Positions 1 through 6,620 are shown, numbered from the stretch's first letter. The stretch is DNA of 12,208 nt from an uncultured Prevotellaceae bacterium (GCA_937910905.1 CALEPV010000072.1:1-12208), one strand, 5' to 3'. Translations and numbers: made by a program. Notes: a model not told the origin generated them from the letters alone.

Positions 1-26
1 GCATTTTTGAACGCCAATCTGTCCTC

Positions 27-38
27 TCAAACGTTTGA
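27..38. repeat. 12-bp perfect palindrome upstream of rpsP
   Basis: TCAAACGTTTGA is a perfect palindrome, flanked by a GCATTTT (1-7) / AAAATGC (46-52) inverted pair. It lies about 110 bp before the predicted rpsP -33 box. It could be an operator, or part of the control region of a divergent gene beyond the left edge. No protein can be assigned from the sequence. The rest of 1-130 shows no gene. Confidence 0.3.
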
Positions 39-94
39 ATCACGCAAAATGCCAGGGTATATCGGTCTTTGAGGGTTGCCGCAGCCTGCAAATT

Positions 95-106
95 GACCTA
101 TAGGTC
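95..106. repeat. Second 12-bp perfect palindrome upstream of rpsP
   Basis: GACCTATAGGTC is a perfect 12-bp palindrome about 30 bp before the predicted -33 box of rpsP. That is a usual place for an activator or repressor to bind. Chance occurrence in an AT-rich intergenic region is possible. Confidence 0.3.
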
Positions 107-136
107 TAATTAAATGGGTAAGAATCTAGCGTATCG

Positions 137-168
137 TTTGGCGGTTTCGGAAATAAGCAGTACCTTTG
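137..168 (+). promoter_or_regulatory. Bacteroidota-type promoter of rpsP
   Basis: A TTTG (137-140) is followed after 20 bp by TACCTTTG (161-168). This matches the Bacteroidota housekeeping sigma pattern of TTTG at -33 and TAnnTTTG at -7. Transcription would start near 174-176, giving a leader of about 50 nt before the rpsP ATG at 228. Confidence 0.75.
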
Positions 169-173
169 CGCCC

Positions 174-192
174 GCTGTCACGAGATGGCAGC
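174..192 (+). promoter_or_regulatory. Hairpin at the 5' end of the rpsP leader
   Basis: GCTGTCA (174-180) pairs with TGGCAGC (186-192) over seven pairs, one of them G-U, closing a 5-nt CGAGA loop. Given the promoter just upstream, the hairpin would sit at the extreme 5' end of the mRNA. It could stabilise the transcript or be a simple ribosomal-protein leader bound by S16. The rest of the leader (193-227) is AT-rich and looks unstructured. Confidence 0.4.
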
Positions 193-227
193 ATAAGTTT
201 CAAACCTATTAATTAACCAATTTATTT

Positions 228-761
228 ATGGCAACAAAAATCAGATTGCAACGACATGGGCGTAAGGGTTATGCCTTCTACAGCATCGTCATTGCAGATG
301 TAAGAGCTCCGCGCGACGGTAAGTTTACAGAGAAGATTGGAACCTACAATCCAAACACCAATCCTGCCACTGTAGATTTGAACTTTGACCGCGCACTCTA
401 TTGGGTAGAGACGGGTGCTCAGCCCACCGACACTGTGCGCAACATTCTTTCCCGTGAGGGCGTTTACTTGATGAAGCACCTGCGTGGTGGCGTCAAGAAG
501 GGCGCATTTGATGAGGCTTCAGCCCAAGTGAAGTTCAACGCTTGGAAGGCTGATCGTCAGAAAGGTCTCAAGGCAATAGCAGACAAGGAGGCAGCCGACA
601 AGAAGGCTACTGCCGATGCACTGCTCGCTGCTGAGAAGAAGGCCAACGAAGAGATTGCAAAGAAGGTAGCCGACAAGAAGGCCGCTGAAGCTGCTGCAAA
701 GGCAGAGGCAGAGGCTGCAGCTGCTGCAGAAGCTAACACAGAGGAGGAGGCTGCGCAGTAA
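228..761 (+). CDS. rpsP: 30S ribosomal protein S16
   Basis: The 177-residue product is ribosomal protein S16 of the small subunit, which binds 16S rRNA in the 30S body. The N-terminal ~85 residues carry the family pattern: start MATKIRLQRHGRKGYAFY, then IVIADVRAPRDGKFTEKIGTYNP, then the Asp/Arg-rich DRALYWVETGAQPTDTVRNIL helix region. Most bacterial S16 proteins are about 80-90 residues long. This one continues for about 80 more, becoming a low-complexity Ala/Lys/Glu tail from about residue 115 that is predicted to be one long charged helix. Bacteroidota S16 proteins commonly carry such tails. The start is fixed by homology and the promoter position. The gene appears monocistronic, with a promoter at 137-168 and a terminator at 830-859. 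Confidence 0.97.
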   Translation: MATKIRLQRHGRKGYAFYSIVIADVRAPRDGKFTEKIGTYNPNTNPATVDLNFDRALYWVETGAQPTDTVRNILSREGVYLMKHLRGGVKKGAFDEASAQVKFNAWKADRQKGLKAIADKEAADKKATADALLAAEKKANEEIAKKVADKKAAEAAAKAEAEAAAAAEANTEEEAAQ

Positions 762-829
762 GCGTGGACACCAAAGTACAGCTTAAATCCAATTTCCAAA
801 CAATACATTTCTTTCCAAACAACATAGAG

Positions 830-859
830 AAGGCGTGGCTGTGAAGCCGCGCCTTTCTT
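830..859 (+). terminator. Rho-independent terminator of rpsP
   Basis: An 11-bp stem (830-840 with 845-855, one G-U pair) closes a GTGA loop and is followed by TCTT. It lies 68 bp past the rpsP stop, between two convergent genes, so it may also stop transcription of the minus-strand gene ending at 874. The intervening 762-829 is untranslated and holds an 11-bp direct repeat, TTTCCAAACAA, at 793-803 and 812-822. Confidence 0.8.
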
Positions 860-873
860 CTGATTGTCTGATG

Positions 874-1185
874 TTATCGCTTGTCTGGTATGCCGTAGTC
901 AAACCAGCGTTCCTGGGGATAGTAGCCCTTCAGTTTCTTCTTGTATTCGGCATAATCGGTCTTGACATGAAGCATGATTTCGTTCATGTGCTTCACCTTA
1001 GGTGCCAGTTCTTCGCGCAGGCGGTCTACTTCGGCACTGGCTTCTGCAAGCTGAGATACTGCTTGTTCCATCTGGTCGATATCGCCAATGGTGAAACCTG
1101 TTGCTCCTCTCTCGCTCAGGTGACGGCGCAGTCCTCCTATGAGGTTGCGGCTCTTCTCAATCTGAATGTCTGTTGTCTTTGCCAT
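874..1185 (-). CDS. Conserved hypothetical coiled-coil protein, 103 aa
   Basis: I do not recognise a named family. The protein is 103 residues, charged and almost wholly helical in character. It has no signal peptide, membrane segment or cysteine. Residues ~35-90 (from DIDQMEQAVSQLAEASAEVDRLREEL to YAEYKKKLKGYY) have heptad-like spacing suggesting a coiled coil or helical hairpin. The C-terminus, YYPQERWFDYGIPDKR, is aromatic and looks like a conserved signature. A good -7 box (TATCTTTG on the minus strand, 1234-1241) lies about 50 bp upstream of the ATG. The promoter, the in-frame ATG and the conserved-looking tail support a real gene. It appears monocistronic and probably cytoplasmic, with unknown role. 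Confidence 0.8.
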   Translation of the reverse strand: MAKTTDIQIEKSRNLIGGLRRHLSERGATGFTIGDIDQMEQAVSQLAEASAEVDRLREELAPKVKHMNEIMLHVKTDYAEYKKKLKGYYPQERWFDYGIPDKR

Positions 1186-1233
1186 GATGATTGTTAAACG
1201 TTTTTAGGGTTGTTGATGTATATAATTACAATG

Positions 1234-1241
1234 CAAAGATA
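1234..1241 (-). promoter_or_regulatory. Promoter -7 box of the 103-aa gene
   Basis: The minus strand reads TATCTTTG, matching TAnnTTTG. No clean TTTG is found 20 bp upstream. That -33 position falls inside the hairpin of the neighbouring operon terminator, so termination of the upstream operon and initiation here overlap physically. Confidence 0.6.
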
Positions 1242-1279
1242 AATAAAAAACAGCTCTGTACGAATGTCGTAAAGAGCTG
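1241..1279 (-). terminator. Terminator of the oxidoreductase-porin operon
   Basis: CAGCTCT (1251-1257) pairs with AGAGCTG (1273-1279). After one mismatch, TACG (1259-1262) pairs with CGTA (1268-1271) around a 5-nt loop. On the minus strand the stem is followed at once by six T, an A and three more T (1250 down to 1241), a classic intrinsic terminator. It lies about 100 bp past the porin stop. On the plus strand the stem is followed by a weaker T-rich run. Confidence 0.85.
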
Positions 1280-1310
1280 CATTTTTCAGTTTTTTAAGAT
1301 GCAAAGGGGA

Positions 1311-1382
1311 CTATGTTTAAGCTATTTTTGCTTTTCAACATAGCGTATGAGTATATATGAAGTGTCTATAGAAGATATACTC
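1311..1382 (-). repeat. Two inverted repeats between porin stop and terminator
   Basis: GAGTATAT (1349-1356) pairs with ATATACTC (1375-1382), the latter touching the porin stop codon. CTATGTT (1311-1317) pairs with AACATAG (1337-1343), with an inner AAGC/GCTT pair. With the terminator they form three successive hairpins in the 3' untranslated region. This may protect the 3' end, but the loops are long and AT-rich, so folding is uncertain. Confidence 0.35.
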
Positions 1383-3667
1383 TAGTCATAGAAATTCCAT
1401 GAAATGCCGATATGGATGCTCATGGGGTCAATAGGGTAGTGTGGTGCCCAGAATGCGTGACCATTGCCAGCATTAACGTGTGTCACGTTGACATAGCCTC
1501 GCACGCGCTTGATAGCTAAGTTGGCATATGCGTTGATAATAGGCCAATTGCCAACCTTCACACGTTCTGCAGATGCATCCTGTACAGCAAAGTTATTGAT
1601 AAATGGAGCATAGTCGGGCGCATAGTAGGATGTGAAGTAGCGCATATCAGCACCCAGTTCCACACGCAGCACGGTGGCAATGTGGAAGAGTATGTAGGGG
1701 TTGGAGTAGAGCATCAGTTTGGGCAATGGAATGACTTCCTGGCGTGATGACTGCTGCCATGTTACGGCATTGTCCCAATGGAAGATGCCTGCTTGGAGGT
1801 TTTGCTCCAGAGTAGCACTCAGCACCTGTGTGCTACCGCTCTGCTGGGCCACGCCGACGTCGTTGGTGTAGGCGGTTATTGTTGTGCCGTCGCTGTCGTA
1901 GACAGGCGAGCGTTGCATGGCCAGATGCGTATAGCCTGTTATGTTCTCCACTCCGAAGCGTAGGCTGGTGTGGGTGCGGTCGAGCGAGAGTGTGCCTTCG
2001 ATGCGGCTACGTGTCTCCTGGTCGAGCGAATTGTCCCACCACGTGGTCTGACTGTGGTAGTGGCGATAGTAGAATGCGGGTGTGATGTTCTGGAAGTGTG
2101 CCAGTGCCTTGAGCCTGACGGTGTCGTGTCCCCAACGTAGGTTGAGGTCAGCATGTCCCTGCAGGTCCAAGTCGCCCGCCTTGGGGCCAGCTACCCACAG
2201 TTCTGCGCTGGCTTTGTAGTGCAGTGTGTGACCTTGTTGTTTGAGCAGTTCTCCGCCTATGCTGAGGTGGTTTTCGCGATAGGACTGATAGATATCAGTG
2301 CTGTCGTTGGTAGCCAGAGACGGCAGATTGAAGTGATCCAGCTGATGTGTGGCAAACAGCGTTACACCTGCCTTAGCCCACTTGTTGAACCCTTCGCGCA
2401 GTTGCACGCCAAGCGTGTTGCTCACGCTGATGGCGCGTGTCTCATCGGAGAAGTTGGCGTAGGATGAGCGGTAGTATGGGTCGTGCGACAGATAGTCGGT
2501 GGGCAGGCCTGAGCGCACGTAGTTGTTGTGCATGAGGCATCGCAAGTTGAACGTGTGCACAAAACTGGTTACGGGTATGAACTCCTGCGGTATCACCTGT
2601 TCCGACTGCCACAGTGTGCGCAGCGAGTCGATTACGATGGCCAGACGTGCAGTGTCCTGCGTGATGACTTGCCGGAGTGAGTCGTTGACGATGCGCTCTT
2701 CCAGCAACTCTATATCCTTTGGTATCACGGGCTTGAGGCTGTCGGGCACTTCGAGGTCGCGGTAGAAGCCTATATTGTAGCGGTGCGTGAGGAAGTAGGT
2801 CTGATGGTCATTACGATTCCACACGGACGACAGCACGGTAGGTATGTCACGTGTACCGTATTTCTGTGGAAAGCTCTGCGGGTCGGTGATGTACAAATCG
2901 TTCTCTACGCCGCCATTCTCGCCCATCTTGGAGTGCTCCCATGAGGCGAGGGCATGCATCTCATAGTGCTCGCCGCGATAGTAGCCGAACAGATTGCCCC
3001 CAAACTGCGAGTTGGCCTGATTGTTGTAGTAGCCGCGTCCGTAGAGATAGTCAATCTTGAAACCAAAGCCTGCCTGCTTGTTGATGTTGGTGGCAAAGTA
3101 GGCACGGACGCGGTCTTGTCCGTTCTCTCGAGTACCACATTCGTGATACTGCAGGTTCGTATACGGGCTCTTGGTATTAGTGAACAGCAGATTGGCCGGT
3201 GTAGTATGGAAAAAGCTGTAGGGTTCAATGAAGAATATCTCATCCTTGACAGCGCGATCCAGAAAGTTGATTTGATAGCGTGGTGACCCGAGATTGCCCA
3301 GTATGCTGTACTCTCCACGTAAGCCTTCGGTAGCGTTGAAGTTTTGATATAGATGGGGTAGTGTATCGTTATAGTACTCAGGCAGAACGGTTCCCAACCG
3401 CTCGTCGATGTGCCACTGGTAGAACTCTGTTGGTACGAAGTGCTCGACCTGTGTTGTGTCGCGCCCCCATGATGAACGTTTGCGACCCTCGACGCTCATA
3501 TCATCGCCATCGTTCCATCCGGTCGATTCTCCGTTGTAGGCATCATCAATGCTTTGCGCCTGAAGCCACAATGATGGCATCAGGCACAATATAGCAATGA
3601 GTAGTAACCTACTTTTTATGTTCGATTTGATGGTATGCAATGCTGTTGCTTCAACTTTCAACTTCAT
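1382..3667 (-). CDS. Putative outer-membrane porin (Bacteroidota 'putative porin' family)
   Basis: The 761-residue protein has a charged N-terminus, a hydrophobic stretch (about residues 19-36) and a likely signal-peptidase site after LQAQ, so it is exported. The mature part is rich in alternating aromatic/polar strands, such as FGFKIDYLYGRGYYNNQ and SIHIGISWNFYD at the end, typical of a large beta barrel. The block around FTNTKSPYTNLQYHECGTRE resembles the Bacteroidota 'putative porin' family (Pfam Porin_10, from memory). A segment at ~315-355 is rich in LEERIVNDSLRQVI-type helical sequence, probably a loop or periplasmic insertion. The start ATG lies 17 nt inside the gamma-subunit gene with no terminator between them, so it is most likely the last gene of the operon. 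The cargo is unknown; import of the acid used by the upstream enzymes is conceivable. The first ~15 residues precede the signal core and are partly repeat-derived. Confidence 0.85.
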   Translation of the reverse strand: MKLKVEATALHTIKSNIKSRLLLIAILCLMPSLWLQAQSIDDAYNGESTGWNDGDDMSVEGRKRSSWGRDTTQVEHFVPTEFYQWHIDERLGTVLPEYYNDTLPHLYQNFNATEGLRGEYSILGNLGSPRYQINFLDRAVKDEIFFIEPYSFFHTTPANLLFTNTKSPYTNLQYHECGTRENGQDRVRAYFATNINKQAGFGFKIDYLYGRGYYNNQANSQFGGNLFGYYRGEHYEMHALASWEHSKMGENGGVENDLYITDPQSFPQKYGTRDIPTVLSSVWNRNDHQTYFLTHRYNIGFYRDLEVPDSLKPVIPKDIELLEERIVNDSLRQVITQDTARLAIVIDSLRTLWQSEQVIPQEFIPVTSFVHTFNLRCLMHNNYVRSGLPTDYLSHDPYYRSSYANFSDETRAISVSNTLGVQLREGFNKWAKAGVTLFATHQLDHFNLPSLATNDSTDIYQSYRENHLSIGGELLKQQGHTLHYKASAELWVAGPKAGDLDLQGHADLNLRWGHDTVRLKALAHFQNITPAFYYRHYHSQTTWWDNSLDQETRSRIEGTLSLDRTHTSLRFGVENITGYTHLAMQRSPVYDSDGTTITAYTNDVGVAQQSGSTQVLSATLEQNLQAGIFHWDNAVTWQQSSRQEVIPLPKLMLYSNPYILFHIATVLRVELGADMRYFTSYYAPDYAPFINNFAVQDASAERVKVGNWPIINAYANLAIKRVRGYVNVTHVNAGNGHAFWAPHYPIDPMSIHIGISWNFYD

Positions 3668-4217
3668 GAATAATCTCCATTCCCTTGCGCAGTGCTTGTT
3701 CGTTGGCAGGGATGAGATGATGGTGTCTTTCGGGCAGGGTCTTGCGCAAGCCCTTCAGTACGTTGTCCAGCTGTACAATGCCAGTGAGTTGCAGCAGTCC
3801 GCCGAGCACAATCATGTTGAAGCCCTTCGGGTTGCCCATTTCAGCTGCTGCGTCCATAGCGGATATCTCGTAGACGCTGATGTCCTGGCGTGTGGGAGGA
3901 ACGCTGATGCCGTATCCATCGTAGATGAGTATGCCGCCAGGCTTGATCTTCGGCTCGAATTTCTCCAGCGACGGCTGGTTCAGCACTACGGCAACATCGA
4001 ATGTGCTGACGATGGGTGAGCTGATTCGCTCGTCCGACACTATCACTGTGACGTTGGCTGTGCCGCCGCGCTGTTCGGGGCCGTAGGCAGGCATCCAGCT
4101 CACTTCCTTGCCTTCCATCAGTGCGCTGTAGGCCAGTATCTTGCCCATAGACAGCACTCCTTGTCCGCCAAATCCTGATATAATTATTTCAGTGGTGGCT
4201 GATGTATTCTCGTTCAT
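3651..4217 (-). CDS. 2-oxoacid:ferredoxin oxidoreductase, gamma subunit
   Basis: This is the gamma subunit of a four-part 2-oxoacid:ferredoxin oxidoreductase. It holds the CoA-handling domain that accepts the acyl group formed on TPP in alpha-beta. Its 188 residues match the usual ~180-190. The N-terminal ISGFGGQGVLSMGKILAYS (about 13-31) is the family glycine-rich loop, followed by the hallmark WMPAYGPEQRGGTANVTV (about 41-58). It begins 30 nt after the beta-subunit stop and its own stop lies within the porin start region. The protein is cytoplasmic. I leave the symbol empty because substrate class (vor, kor or other) cannot be settled from sequence. Confidence 0.93.
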   Translation of the reverse strand: MNENTSATTEIIISGFGGQGVLSMGKILAYSALMEGKEVSWMPAYGPEQRGGTANVTVIVSDERISSPIVSTFDVAVVLNQPSLEKFEPKIKPGGILIYDGYGISVPPTRQDISVYEISAMDAAAEMGNPKGFNMIVLGGLLQLTGIVQLDNVLKGLRKTLPERHHHLIPANEQALRKGMEIIHEVES

Positions 4218-4247
4218 GTATTGTTGTTGTTTCGTTATGTCGATATG

Positions 4248-5018
4248 TTACTCCTTCACCGTGTTCTTCAGGTCGCCCAGCTCGTAGAACTTGAACATGT
4301 TCTCTTCCATCCACTTGTTGGCATCAACTGCCGACTGCTTCCATCCTGACGAGCATGTGGACACTATCTCCACAAGGCTGGAGCCGCGACGGTTTATGGA
4401 GTTCTCGAAGGCCTGACGTATGGCTTTCTTAGCTCGGCGTATGGCTGCCACGGTGTGTACGGACTGGCGGGTGACATAGCATGTACCCTCCAGCGTGGCT
4501 GCTACCTCTGTCATCTTCAGCGGATATCCGTGCAAGTCGGCCTGTCGGCCGTATGGACAGGTGGCTGTCTTCATGCCCATGAGTGTAGTGGGAGCCATCT
4601 GTCCGCCAGTCATACCATATATGGCATTGTTGATGAAGATGATGGCTATGTTCTCGCCGCGGTTCAGCGCGTGTATGGTTTCGGCGGTGCCTATACAGGC
4701 CAGGTCGCCGTCGCCCTGATAGGTAAACACCAGTCGGTCGGGCCACAAACGCTTGATGGCTGTGGCTATGGCTGGTGCACGACCGTGGGCTGCTTCCTGC
4801 CAGTCGATGTCGATATACTTGTAGGCGAAGACGGCACAGCCTACTGGCGATACGCCGATGGCTTTCTCTGTGGCTCCCATCTCCTCGATGACTTCTGCTA
4901 CGAGCTTGTGCACCACGCCGTGCGAACAGCCTGGGCAGTAGTGCATGTCGTTGTCGTTGAGGAGCGTCGGCTTCTGATAAACTATGTTCTCAGGGGATAT
5001 GATATCTTGTGTTTTCAA
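4248..5018 (-). CDS. 2-oxoacid:ferredoxin oxidoreductase, beta (TPP-binding) subunit
   Basis: This is the catalytic thiamine-pyrophosphate subunit, 256 residues long. The TPP/Mg motif is GDGD (102-105) leading to NNAIYGMTGGQMAPTT (130-145). Four cysteines, C28 and C31 (YCPGCSHG), C61 (SPVGCAVFAY) and C222 (STCSSGW), fit the proximal [4Fe-4S] cluster ligands known in archaeal 2-oxoacid:ferredoxin oxidoreductases. The enzyme reversibly converts 2-oxoacid + CoA + oxidised ferredoxin to acyl-CoA + CO2 + reduced ferredoxin. The gene follows the 56-aa membrane-protein gene by 23 nt. All catalytic motifs look intact. Confidence 0.95.
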   Translation of the reverse strand: MKTQDIISPENIVYQKPTLLNDNDMHYCPGCSHGVVHKLVAEVIEEMGATEKAIGVSPVGCAVFAYKYIDIDWQEAAHGRAPAIATAIKRLWPDRLVFTYQGDGDLACIGTAETIHALNRGENIAIIFINNAIYGMTGGQMAPTTLMGMKTATCPYGRQADLHGYPLKMTEVAATLEGTCYVTRQSVHTVAAIRRAKKAIRQAFENSINRRGSSLVEIVSTCSSGWKQSAVDANKWMEENMFKFYELGDLKNTVKE

Positions 5019-5041
5019 TGTTGTATGTATTGTGAAATGGG

Positions 5042-5212
5042 TTAGAACATAAAACGTATGAAGAACTCAACAATCTTCACTATCATGGCGATGCCTATCA
5101 CCACCAGTCCTACGATATGGCTGCCGGGCAGGGCAAAGTATAGTATCAGTCCCACCAATGCCAGCAGTAGGAAGGCGGCGTTGAGATTGTTGCGAAGCTC
5201 AGCGTGGGTCAT
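5042..5212 (-). CDS. Small two-helix membrane protein within the oxidoreductase operon, 56 aa
   Basis: The ATG (5212-5210) overlaps the TGA of the alpha-subunit gene (5211-5209) in an ATGA junction, a standard sign of translational coupling. The product starts MTHAELRNNLNAAFLLLALV and ends FFIRFMF. It has two predicted membrane segments, about residues 12-28 and 33-49, joined by a short LPGSH turn, and no cysteines. The stop is TAA at 5044-5042, 23 nt before the beta-subunit start. The reading frame fills the alpha-beta gap exactly, which argues for a real gene. I know no function. It could tether the otherwise soluble oxidoreductase or its ferredoxin to the inner membrane, or be an unrelated passenger. 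Confidence 0.8.
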   Translation of the reverse strand: MTHAELRNNLNAAFLLLALVGLILYFALPGSHIVGLVVIGIAMIVKIVEFFIRFMF

Positions 5213-6312
5213 AGCAGTTGCGATTTCAGCGAATCTACCACCTCGTCGGGCGTTGGCACGATGCCACCCATCTTGCCGTAGTGGGCAACAGGTGTGCGGC
5301 CTTCGACGGCGAGGCGTACATCCTCAACCATCTGTCCGGCATTGATCTCGAAGCAGAGTATGCCTTTCACCTTCTCCGACAGTTCGCAGATGCGCTGCGA
5401 CGGAAATGGCCAGAGTGTGATGGGACGCAACAATCCTACGTGGATGTCCTGCTGGCGCAGGTCGCTGATGGCTTTCTGAGCTATGCGGGCTGCCGAGCCG
5501 AAAGCTACTATTAGGTAGTCGGCATCCTCGGTCTGCAGCTCCTCGTAGCGTACTTCGTTCTCGCGTATGGTCTTGTACTTCTCCTGCAGGTGCAGATTGT
5601 GCTTCTCCATCGCTTCGGGTTTCAGTTCCAGCGATGTGATGACGTTGATTGGGCGTCCGCCCTTGCGTCCTGTCGATGCCCAGGGGCATTCTCGCTCTAT
5701 CTCCTCCTCAGTGCGACGGGGCTTGAAAGGCGGTAGCACCACTTTCTCCATCACCTGTCCCACTACGCCGTCGGACAGAATCATGGCCGGGATGCGGTAC
5801 TTGAATGCCAGTTCGAAAGCCAGGTCTACGAAGTCGGCCATCTCCTGTACCGACGACGGTGCAAGCACTAGGACATAGTAGTCGCCATTGCCGCCGCCGC
5901 GTGTGGCCTGAAAGTAGTCGCCCTGCGACGGCTGTATGGTGCCCAGGCCTGGGCCACCTCGCTGAACGTTGACTATCAGACCTGGTATCTCTGCTCCGGC
6001 CATATATGCTATGCCTTCCTGCATAAGTGCCACACCTGGGCTGGACGATGAAGTCATCACGCGCTTGCCGCTGCCGCCGCCACCATAGATCATGTTGATG
6101 CTGGCCACCTCACTCTCGGCCTGCAGCACCACCATTCCAGTGGTCTCCCAGGGCTTCTCTACAGCGAGTGTCTCCAGAATCTCACTCTGCGGTGTGATGG
6201 GATATCCGAAATAGCCGTCGCATCCGCAGCGTATTGCTGCGTGTGCTATGGCCTCATTGCCCTTCATCAGAAGGATATCGTTGTGTTCGTTTACCATTTG
6301 ACCATTTACCAT
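5209..6312 (-). CDS. 2-oxoacid:ferredoxin oxidoreductase, alpha subunit (VorB/KorA-like)
   Basis: The 367-residue subunit pairs with beta to form the TPP active site. Family blocks are clear: AIRCGCDGYFGYPITPQSEI, QAESEVASINMIYGGGGSGK, MTSSSSPGVALMQEG, and RGGPGLGTIQPSQGDYFQATRGG. This closely resembles Bacteroidales proteins usually labelled '3-methyl-2-oxobutanoate dehydrogenase subunit VorB', though that label is not proof of substrate. Length is normal for a stand-alone alpha; a fused indolepyruvate-type subunit would be much longer. The start is ambiguous. ATGs at 6312 and 6297 both lie in a repeated ATGGTAA-like tract, giving MVNGQ-MVNEHNDILLMKG, and the conserved protein begins near ILLMKGNEA. 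The ferredoxin gene ends 23 nt upstream of 6312. Confidence 0.94.
   Translation of the reverse strand: MVNGQMVNEHNDILLMKGNEAIAHAAIRCGCDGYFGYPITPQSEILETLAVEKPWETTGMVVLQAESEVASINMIYGGGGSGKRVMTSSSSPGVALMQEGIAYMAGAEIPGLIVNVQRGGPGLGTIQPSQGDYFQATRGGGNGDYYVLVLAPSSVQEMADFVDLAFELAFKYRIPAMILSDGVVGQVMEKVVLPPFKPRRTEEEIERECPWASTGRKGGRPINVITSLELKPEAMEKHNLHLQEKYKTIRENEVRYEELQTEDADYLIVAFGSAARIAQKAISDLRQQDIHVGLLRPITLWPFPSQRICELSEKVKGILCFEINAGQMVEDVRLAVEGRTPVAHYGKMGGIVPTPDEVVDSLKSQLL
6290..6312 (-). repeat. Imperfect ATGGTAA-type tandem repeat at the alpha-subunit start
   Basis: On the minus strand the first bases of the gene read as three imperfect 7-8 bp units, ATGGTAA, ATGGTCAA and ATGGTAAA. Two contain an in-frame ATG. 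The tract probably arose as a short intergenic repeat and added up to five residues to the N-terminus. Confidence 0.5.
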
Positions 6313-6335
6313 TAGACTCTATTTACCTTGATTAT

Positions 6336-6569
6336 TCATGCTTCTACGCGCTTTCGATACACGGTGATGCATGCATCGGGGCATACTATAGCGCAGGATG
6401 TGCATCCTGTGCATCGTTCAACATCGTTCTGCACGGCGTAGCGATAGCCTCGCCTGTTCACCGCTTTGTCGGCCAGTGCAAGCAGATTCAGCGGACATGC
6501 CACCACACATAGGCTGCAACCCTTGCAGCGTTCTGTGTCTACCTGTACGGCCCCTCTCATTTTACTCAT
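6336..6569 (-). CDS. Two-cluster [4Fe-4S] ferredoxin (delta-like subunit)
   Basis: The 77-residue protein has two bacterial-ferredoxin motifs, CKGCSLCVVACP (about 15-26) and CTGCTSCAIVCP (about 53-64). All eight cysteine ligands are present, enough for two [4Fe-4S] clusters. As the gene directly before the alpha subunit, it is the expected delta subunit or dedicated electron carrier that takes electrons from the beta-subunit cluster. Two possible starts, codons 1 and 4 (6569 and 6560), lie in an ATGAGTAAAATGAG repeat. I keep the first. The TPR gene ends 51 nt upstream. Confidence 0.94.
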   Translation of the reverse strand: MSKMRGAVQVDTERCKGCSLCVVACPLNLLALADKAVNRRGYRYAVQNDVERCTGCTSCAIVCPDACITVYRKRVEA

Positions 6570-6585
6570 TTACAATTTGTCGATT
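6569..6585 (-). repeat. Copy 1 of a 17-nt dispersed element, ferredoxin leader
   Basis: The minus strand reads AATCGACAAATTGTAAA just before the ferredoxin ATG. The plus strand at 8856-8872 has AATCGTCAAATTGTAAA, a 16/17 match, inside the acyl-CoA synthetase gene. Here it is largely intergenic, which I take as its native setting. Confidence 0.5.
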
Positions 6586-6620
6586 TTATACTGTGTACCT
6601 TATATGATTATCTCTTAGTG

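Noticed and set aside
835..1197. 120-aa plus-strand open frame opposite the 103-aa gene
   Set aside because: It is antisense to the better-supported minus-strand gene, starts inside the rpsP terminator stem, and its Cys/Leu-rich translation has no domain character.
4455..5045. 196-aa plus-strand open frame across the beta subunit gene
   Set aside because: It is a long antisense frame over a gene with intact catalytic motifs. Codon bias explains its openness.
3651..6312. Oxidoreductase considered as indolepyruvate or pyruvate:ferredoxin oxidoreductase
   Set aside because: Indolepyruvate enzymes have a fused ~600-residue alpha, and Bacteroidales pyruvate enzymes are normally one ~1200-residue chain. 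Separate 367/256/188-residue subunits plus a ferredoxin fit the VOR/KOR type.
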